Source of the DNA: Ochotona curzoniae
Taxonomy: Eukaryota > Chordata > Mammalia > Lagomorpha > Ochotonidae
Assembly (NCBI RefSeq): GCF_017591425.1
Contig: NW_024465784.1
Location: forward strand, 1-64,000
Direction of reading: 5' to 3'
DNA length: 64,000 bases
This document shows positions 57,231 through 64,000 of the stretch, one piece after another. Under the pieces are notes generated by a model. It had not been told where the DNA came from and ran no database searches. It saw nothing but the letters and a program-made list of their open reading frames with translations. The position numbers and the translations under genes are program-made. Every line of letters begins with the position of its first letter. Position 1 is the stretch's first letter.

Positions 57231-60200
57231 AGGCGCAATCCAGCTTGTCTCCTGGGAAGCAACCCACAGTCTTCACGCTCCCTCGGTAGACTGTTTTAGG
57301 GCGGCTGGACCCCTACGTGCGGCCCTCTTTGGGCTTAGCGTGGGCGAGCAGGTCCAGGCGATCCCACCTCCGGGCTGGGGCCGCCAGGGGCGTGGCTAGA
57401 ACCAAGCCCGGGCCGGGAAGAGGGGCGGGGCTGACGCTCGGGGATTGAGCCCCGGCCACATGGCGGCCGGGGTCCCCAGGTGCAATCCAGCTTGTCTCTT
57501 GGGAAGCCACCCACCGTCTTCACGGTCCCTCAGAAGACTGTTTCGGGAGGGTGCACCCCAATGCGCGGCCCTCTTTTGGCTTAGCGTCGGCAAGCAGGTA
57601 CAGAGGATCCCACCCCCGGGCTGGGGCCGCCAGGGGCGTGGCTAGACCCAAGCCCGGGCAAGGAAGAGGGGCGGGGCTGACGTTCTTGGACGTGAGCCCT
57701 GGCCACATGGCGGCCAGGGTCCCCAGGCGCAATCCAGCTTGTCTCCTGGGAAGCAACCCACAGTCTTTACACTCCCTCAGAAGACTGTTTCGGGGCGGCT
57801 GGACCCCCACGAGCCGCCCTCTTTGGGCTTAGCGTGGGCAAGCAGGTCCAACCGATCCCACCCCTGGGCTGGGGCCGTCAGGGGCGTGGCTAGACCCAAG
57901 CCCGGGCCGGGAAGAGGGTCGGGGCTGACGCTCGGGCACGTGAGCCCCGGCCACATGGCGGCCAGCGTCCTCAGGCGCAATCCAGCTTGTCTCCTGGGAA
58001 GCAACCCACAGTCTTCAGGCTCCCTCGGAAGACAGTGTCATGGCGGCTGGACCTCCACGTGCGGCCCTCTTTGGGCTTAGCATCGGCGAGCAGTTCCATC
58101 TGATCACACCCCCGGGCTGGGGCCGACAGGGGCGTGGCTAGACCCAAGCCCTGGCCGGGAAGAGGGGCGGTGCTGAGGCTCGGTGACGTGAGCCCCGGCC
58201 ACATGGCGGCCGGGGTCCTCAGGCGCAATCCAGCTTGTCTCCTGGGAAGCAACCCACAGTCTTCACGCTCCCTCAGAAGACTGTTTCGTGGCGGCTGGAC
58301 CCCTACGTGCGGCCCTCTTTGGGCTTAGCGTGGGCGAGCAGATCCAGGCGATCCCACCTCCGGGCTGGGGCCGCCAGGGGCGTGGCTAGACCCAAGCCCG
58401 GGCCGGGAAGAGGGGCGGGGCTGACGCTCGGGGATTGAGCCCCGGCCACATGGCGGCCAGGGTCCCCAGGCCCAATCAAGCTTGTCTCCTGGGAAGCAAC
58501 CCACAGTCTTCACGCTCCCTCAGAAGACTGTTTCGGGGAGGGTGCACCCCCATGCGCGGCCCTCTTTGGGCCTAGCGTCGGCAAGCAGGTCCAGCGGATC
58601 CCAACCCCGGGCTGGGGCCATCGGGGGCGTGGCTAGACCCAAGCCCGGGCCTGGAAGAAGGCGGGGCTGACGCTCGGGGACGTGAGCCCCGGCCACATGG
58701 CGGCCAGGTTCCCCAGGCGCAATCCAGCTTGTCTCCTGGGAAGCAACCCACAGTCTTCATTCTCCCTCAGAAGACTGTTTTGGGGCGGCTGGACCCCCAC
58801 GCGCGGCGCTCTTTGGGCTTAGTGTCGGCGAGCAGGTCCAGCCGATCCCACCCCCCGGCTGGGGCCGCCAGGGGCGTGGCTAGACCCAAGTCCGGGCCGG
58901 GAAGAGGGAAGGGGCTGACGCTCTTGGACGTGAGCACCGGCCACATGGCGGCCAGGGTCCCGAGGCGCAATCCAGCTTGTCTCCTGGGAAGCAACCCACA
59001 GTCTTCACGCTCCCTCGGAAAACAATTTCATGGCGGTTGGACCCCCACGCGCGGCCCTCTTAGGGCTTAGCGTCGCCGAGCAGGTCCAGAGGATCCCACC
59101 CCCGGGCTGGGGCCGCCAGGGGCGTGGCTAGAACTAAGCCCGGGCCGGGAAGATGGGCGGGGCTGATGCTCGGGGATTGAGCTTCGGCCACATGGCGGCC
59201 GGGGTCCCCAGGTGCAATCCAGCTTGTCTCTTGGGAAGCCACCCACCGTCTTCACGGTCCCTCAGAAGACTGTTTCGGGGAGGGTGCACCCCCATGCGCG
59301 GCCCTCTTTTGGCTTAGCGTCGGCAAGCAGGTACAGAGGATCCCACCCCCGGGCTGGGGCCGCCAGGGGCGTGGCTAGACCCAAGCCCGGGCAAGGAAGA
59401 GGGGCGGGGCTGACGTTCTTGGACGTGAGCCCTGGCCACATGGCGGCCAGGGTCCCCAGGCGCAATCCAGCTTGTCTCCTGGGAAGCAACCCACAGTCTT
59501 TACACTCCCTCAGAAAACTGTTTCGGGGCGGCTGGACCCCCACGAGCCGCCCTCTTTGGGCTTAGCGTGGGCAAGCAGGTCCAACCGATCCCACCCCTGG
59601 GCTGGGGCCGTCAGGGGCGTGGCTAGACCCAAGCCCGGGCCGGGAAGAGGGTCGGGGCTGACGCTCGGGCACGTGAGCCCCGGCCACATGGCGGCCAGGT
59701 TCCCCAGGCGCAATCCAGCTTGTCTCCTGGGAAGCAACCCACAGTCTTCATGCTCCCTCAGAAGACTGTTTTGGGGCGCCTGGACCCCCACGCGTGGCCC
59801 TCTTTGGGCTTGGTGTCGGAGAGCAGGTCCAGAGGATCAGACCCCCGGGCTGGGGCCGCCAGGGGCGTGGCTAGACCCAAGTCCGGGCCGGGAGGAGGGG
59901 AGGGGCTGACGCTCTTGGACGTGAGCACCGGCCACATGGCGGCTAGGGTCCCGAGGCGCAATCCAGCTTGTCTCCTGGGAAGCAACCCACAGTCTTCACG
60001 CTCCCTCGGAAGATTGTTTTGGGGCGGCTGGACACCCATGCGCGGCCCTCTTTGGGCTTAGTGTCGGCGAGCAGGTACAGCCGATCCCACCCCCGGGCTT
60101 GGGCCGCCAGGGGCGTGGCTAGACCCAAGCCCGGGCCGGGAAGAGGGGCGGGGCTGATGCTCTTGGAGGTTAGCCCCGGCCACATGGCGGCCGGGTCCCC

Positions 60201-60945
60201 AGGTGCAATCCAGCTTGTCTCCTGGGAAGCAACCCACAGTCTTCACGCTCCCTCGGAAAACAATTTCATGGCGGTTGGACCCCCACGCGCGGCCCTCTTT
60301 GGGCTTAGCCATGGCGAGCAGGTCCATCCGATCCCACCCCGGGCTGGGGCCGCCAGGGGCGTGGCTAGACCCAAGCCCGGACCGGGAAGAGGGGCGGGGC
60401 TGACGCTCGGGGACGTGAGCCCCGGCCACATGGCGGCCAGGGTCCCCAGGCGCAATCCAGCTTGTCTCCTGGGAAGCAACCCACAGTCTTCACGCTCCCT
60501 CTGAAGTCTGTTTCGGGGTTGCTGGACCCCCATGCGGGGCCCACTTTGGGCTTAGTGTCGGCGAGCAGGTCCAGCCGATCCCACCCCCGGGCTGGGGCCG
60601 CCAGGGGCGTGGCTTGACCTAAGCCCGGGCCGGGAAGAGGGGCGGGGCTGATGCTCTTGGACGTGAGCCCCGGCCACATGGCGGCCGGGGTCCCAAGGTG
60701 CAATCCAGCTTGTCTCCTGGGAAGCAACCCACAGTCTTCACGCTCCCTCAGAAGACTGTTTCGGGGCGGCTGGACCCCCACGCGCGGCCCTCTTTGGGCT
60801 TAGCGTGGGCAAGCAGGTCCAACCGATCCCACCCCCGGGCTGGGGCCGTCAGGGGCGTGGCTAGACCCAAGCCCGGGCCGGGAAGAGGGGCGGGGCTGAC
60901 GCTCGGGGACGTGAGCCCCGGCCACATGGCGGCCGGGGTCCCCAG
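57231..60945 (+). repeat. Partial, rearranged copy of the second HOR
   Basis: Markers of 38-45 kb return in a reordered and shortened form: 'GAAGCCACCCACCG' (57,504), 'CTTTACACTCCC' (57,765), GACAGTGTCATGG (58,031), TTTGGGCCTAGCG (58,565), 'CTTCATTCTCCC' (58,756), 'GAAGCCACCCACCG' again (59,235), 'CTTTACACTCCC' again (59,498), GAAGATTGTTTTGG (60,010) and TCTGAAGTCTG (60,500). The monomers with GTGTGCCACTGCC and TTTGGGTCTTAG are skipped. Private changes include TTTGGGCTTGGTG (59,801) and GGATCAGACC (59,834). Confidence 0.8.
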
Positions 60946-62164
60946 GTGCAATCCAGCTTGTCTCTTGGGAAGCAACCCACAGTCTTCACGCTCCCTCAGA
61001 AGAGTGTTTCGGGGAGGGTGCACCCCCATGCGCGGCCCTCTTTGGGCTTAGCATCGGCCAGCAGTTCCAGCGGATCCCACCCCCGGGCTGGGGCCGCCAG
61101 GGGCGTGGCTATACCCAAGCCCGGGCCGGGAAGAGGGGCGGGGCTGACGCTCGGGGACGTGAGCCCCGGCCACATGGCGGCCAGGGTCCCCAGGCGCAAT
61201 CCAGCTTGACTCCTGGGAAGCAACCCACAGTCTTCACGCTCCCTCGGTAGACTGTTTTAGGGCGGCTGGACCCCCATGCGACGCCCTCTTTGGGCTAAGC
61301 GTGGGCAAGCAGGTACAGCCGATCCCACCCCCGGGCTGGGGCCGCCAGGGGCGTGGCTAGACCCAAGCCCGGGCCGGGAAGAGGGCGGGGCTGACGCTCG
61401 GGGACGTGAGCCCCGGCCACATGGCGGCCAGGGTCCCCAGGCGCAATCCAGCTTGTCTCCTGGGAAGCAACCCACAGTCTTCACGCTCCCTCAGAAGACA
61501 GTTTCATGGCGGCTGGACCCGACGCGCCGCCCTCCTTGGGCTTAGCATGGGCGAGCAGGTCCAGCCAATCCCACCCCCGGGATGGGTCCGCCAGGGGCGT
61601 GGCTAGACCCAAGCCCGGGCCGGGAAGAGGGGCGGGGCTGACGCTCGGGGATGTGAGCCCCGGCCACATGGCGGCCAGGGTCCCCAGGCGCAATCCAGCT
61701 TGTCTCCTGGGAAGCAACCCACAGTCTTCACACTCCCTCAGAAGACTGTTTCAGGGTGGCTGGACCCCCACGCGCGGCCCTCTTTGGGCTTAGCTTGGGC
61801 GAGCAGGTCCAGGCGATCCCACCCTGGGCTGGGGCCGCCAGGGGCGTGGCTAGACCCAAGCCCTGGCCGGGAAGAGGGGCGGGGCTGACTTTTGGGGACG
61901 TGAGACCCGGCCACATGGCGGCCGGGGTCCCAGGCGCAATCCAGCTTGTCTCCTGGGAAGCCACCCACAGTCTTCACGCTCCCTCGGAAGACTGTTTCAG
62001 GGCGGCTGGACCCCAATGTGCGGCCCTCTTTGGGCTTAGTGTCGGCAAGCAGGTCCATCCGATCCCACCCCCGGGCTGGGGCCGTCAGGGGCGTGGCTAG
62101 ACCCAAGCCCGGGCCTGGAAGAGTGCGGGGCTGACGCTCGGGGACGTGAGCCCCGGCCACATGG
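60946..62164 (+). repeat. Linker satellite monomers with private variants
   Basis: About five monomers that do not follow a block elsewhere. Private or rare variants: CATGCGACGCCC (61,275), GGACCCGACGCGCC with CTCCTTGGG (61,515-61,540), 'CCGGGATGGGTCCGCC' (61,577) and GTGAGACCCGG (61,900; also in the 18-mer HOR). Only satellite is present. Confidence 0.75.
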
Positions 62165-64000
62165 CGGCCAGGGTCCCCAGGCGCAATCCATCTTGTCTCC
62201 TGGGAAGCAACCCACAGTCTTCACGCTCCCTCGGAAGACAGTTTTGGGGCGGCTGGACCCCTACGCGCCGCCCTCTTTGGGCTTAGCGTCGGCGAGCAGG
62301 TCCATCTGATCCCACCCCCGGGCTGGGGCCGCCAGGGGCGTGGCTAGACCCAAGCCCGGGCCGGGAAGAGGGGCGGGGCTGACGCTCGGGGATGTGAGCC
62401 CTGGCCACATGGCGGCCAAGGTCCCCAGTTGCAATCCACCTTGTCTCTTGGGAAGCAACCCACAGTCCTCCCGCTCCCTCGGAAGACTGTTTCGGTGCGG
62501 CTGGACCTCCACGCGCGGCCCTCTTTGGGCTAAGCGTGGGCGAGCAGGTCCAGCGGATCCCACCCCTGGGCTGGGGCCGCCAGGGGCGTGGCTAGACCCA
62601 AGCCCGGGCCGGGAAGAGGGGCGGGGCTGACGCTCGGGGACGTGAGCCCCGGCCACATGGCGGCCAGTGTCCCCAGGCGCAATCCATCTTGTCTCCTGGG
62701 AAGCAACCCACAGTCTTCACGCTCCCTCGGAAGACTGTTTCTGGGTGGCTGGACCCCCACGCGCCGCCCTCTTTGGGCTTAGCGTCGGCAAGCAGGTCCA
62801 GCCGATCCCACCCCCGGGCTGGGGCTGCAAGGGGCGTGCTAGACCCAAGCCCGGGCCAGGAAGAGGGGCGGGGCTGACGCTCGGGGATGTGAGCCCCGGC
62901 CACATGGCGGCTGGGGTCCCAGGCGTAATCAAGCTTGTCTCCTGGGAAGCAACCCACAGTCTTCACGCTCCCTCAGAAGACTGTTTCGGGTAGGGTGCAC
63001 CCCCATCCGCGGCCCTCTTTGGGCTTAGCGTCGGCAAGCAGGTACAGAGAATCCCTCCCCCGGGCTGGGGCCGCCAGGGGCGTGGCTAGACCCAAGCCCG
63101 GGCCAGGAAGATGGGCGGGGCTGACGCTCGGGCACATGAGCCCTGGCCACATGGAGGCCAGGGTCCCCAGGCGCAATCCAGCTTGTCTTCTGGGAAGCAA
63201 CCCACAGTCTTCATGCTCCCTCGGAAGACTGTTTTGGGACGGCAGGACCCCCATGTGCGGCCCTCTTTGGGCTTAGTGTGGGCGAGCAGGTCCAGCCGAT
63301 CCCACCCCCGGGCTGGGGCCGCCAGGGGCGTGGCTAGACCCAAGCCCGGGCTGGAAAGAGGGGCAGGGCTGACGCTCTTGGACGTGAGCCCCGGCCACAT
63401 GGCGGCCGGGGTCCCCAGGTGCAATCCACCTTGTCTCCTGGGAAGCAACCCACAGTCTTCACGCTCCCTCGGAAAACAATTTCATGGCGGTTGGACCCTC
63501 ACGTGCGGCCCTCTTAGGGCTTAGCGTCGCCGAGCAGGTCCAGCCGAACCCACCCCCGGGCTGGGGCTGCCAGGGGCGTGGCTAGACCCAAGCCCGGGCC
63601 GGGAAGAGCGGCGGAGCTGATGCTCGGGGACGTGAGCCCCGGCCACATGGCGGCCAGGGTCCCCAGGCGCAATCCAGCTTGTCTCCTGGGAAGCAACCCA
63701 CAGTCTTCACGCTCCCTCAGAAGACTGTTTCGGGGAGGGTGCACCCCCATGCGCGGCCCTCTTTGGGCTTAGCATCGGCCAGCAGGTCCAGCGGATCCCA
63801 CCCCCGGGCTGGGGCTGCCAGGGGCGTGGCTAGACCCAAGCCCGGGCTGGGAAGAGGGTCGGGGCTGATGCTCTGGTACGTGAGCCCCGTCCACATGGCG
63901 GCCGGGGTCCCCAGGCGCAATCCAGCTTGTCTCCTGGGAAGCAACCCACAATCTTCACGCTCCCTCAGAAGACTGTTTCGGGGCGGCTGGACCCCCACGT
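62165..64000 (+). repeat. Fourth copy of the 48.8-50.7 kb segment, cut by the window end
   Basis: It follows 54,739-56,170 at an offset of 7,426: CAATCCATCTTG (62,184), TTTCTGGGTGG (62,738), CAGGCGTAATCAAGC (62,919), TGTCTTCTGGG (63,184) and CACCTTGTCTCC (63,429). From about 63,600 it departs from 56,170 and instead resembles 49,740-50,130 and 53,700-54,090 (GGTACGTGAGCCCCGTCC at 63,875). The array clearly continues beyond 64,000. Confidence 0.8.

Larger units (their letters stand above)
1..64000 (+). repeat. GC-rich 248-bp satellite array, about 258 head-to-tail monomers
   Basis: Seen: the landmark 'AAGCCCGGGC' recurs every 248 bases (1, 249, 497, 746, 994, 1241, 1489 and so on), and other landmarks such as 'CAATCCAGCTTGTCTC', 'AACCCACAGTCTTCACGC' and 'AGGGGCGTGGCTAG' keep the same spacing to the end. 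All copies lie in the same orientation. Most copies differ by scattered substitutions, one-base indels (for example GGATTGAGCC for GGACGTGAGCC) and block differences in one cassette. A consensus monomer has about 72% G+C and about 21 CpG by hand count. Open frames on both strands (up to about 200 codons) exist only because the repeat is stop-poor; they recur with the repeat, and 248 is not a multiple of three. Inferred: eukaryotic, probably vertebrate satellite DNA. The family is not recognised. Confidence 0.97.

Noticed and set aside
1..64000. CENP-B box as a sign of a centromeric satellite
   Set aside because: The only TTCG context, TGTTTCGNGGCGGCTGG and its variants, lacks the required A and the CGGG at the right spacing. 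The reverse strand of the consensus has no match either. Centromere identity cannot be judged from this.
1..64000. CRISPR array, because of regular repeats with variable parts
   Set aside because: The period is 248 bp, the 'variable' parts are themselves related and recurrent, and no cas genes or leader are present. The structure is a satellite with subtypes.
1..64000. Assignment to a known GC-rich satellite such as gamma satellite, beta satellite or feline FA-SAT
   Set aside because: The unit length (248 bp) does not match what I recall for those (about 220, 68 and 483 bp), and the sequence is not recognisably the same. I cannot search a database, so no family name is given.
1..64000. A bacterial or phage origin, with operons, terminators or riboswitches
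   Set aside because: There are no coding regions with ribosome-binding sites or codon structure, and no terminator hairpins with T tracts. The 9-bp dyad in each monomer is not followed by a T run, and the CpG-rich tandem array with HORs fits a eukaryotic chromosome.

Overview
The whole 64,000-base window is one uninterrupted satellite DNA array. I find no protein-coding gene, RNA gene, CRISPR array or recognisable transposon. The unit is 248 bp and is repeated head to tail in one orientation for about 258 full copies plus a final partial copy. Units start at 'AAGCCCGGGC', for example at 1, 249, 497 and 746, and the last, partial one starts at 63,838. Single monomers run from about 246 to 249 bp through one-base indels. 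A hand count on a consensus monomer gives about 72% G+C and about 21 CpG, an observed/expected CpG of roughly 0.65, so base by base the array resembles a 64-kb CpG island.

Organism: a long, mutually similar, CpG-rich tandem array with nested higher-order repeats (HORs) is typical of eukaryotic, most plausibly vertebrate, centromeric, pericentromeric or subtelomeric satellite. I do not recognise the family and do not assign a species. I see no CENP-B box and no telomere repeat.

Each monomer has a G-rich head (canonical G-quadruplex motif overlapping a perfect GC box), an ATGGCGGC YY1-like core, a strongly conserved AT-richer middle containing a 9-bp inverted repeat, a variable cassette, a segment that is GCGTGGGCG (the EGR1/Zif268 9-mer) in many copies, and a tail with a KLF-type GGGGCGTGGC. 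The tail and the next head look like two imperfect copies of a 38-bp sequence.

Layout: 1-5,090 mosaic; 5,091-6,560 a fragment of the 18-mer HOR; 6,561-10,922 mosaic with a cluster of one-base deletions near 8.1-8.4 kb; 10,923-27,228 four copies or partial copies of an 18-monomer (about 4,458 bp) HOR; 27,229-29,407 linker; 29,408-38,089 a rearranged relative of the first 5 kb; 38,090-48,326 a second HOR whose successive copies have 14, 13 and 12 monomers; 46,762-54,738 a nearly perfect tandem duplication of 16 monomers (3,964 bp); 54,739-64,000 shuffled extra copies of the two preceding blocks. One short segment (about 14,588-15,085) is far noisier than everything else and looks like unpolished sequence. 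Nothing here encodes cooperating genes. The biology is array evolution by unequal exchange and conversion, plus whatever the repeated binding-site cluster and G-quadruplex motifs may do.
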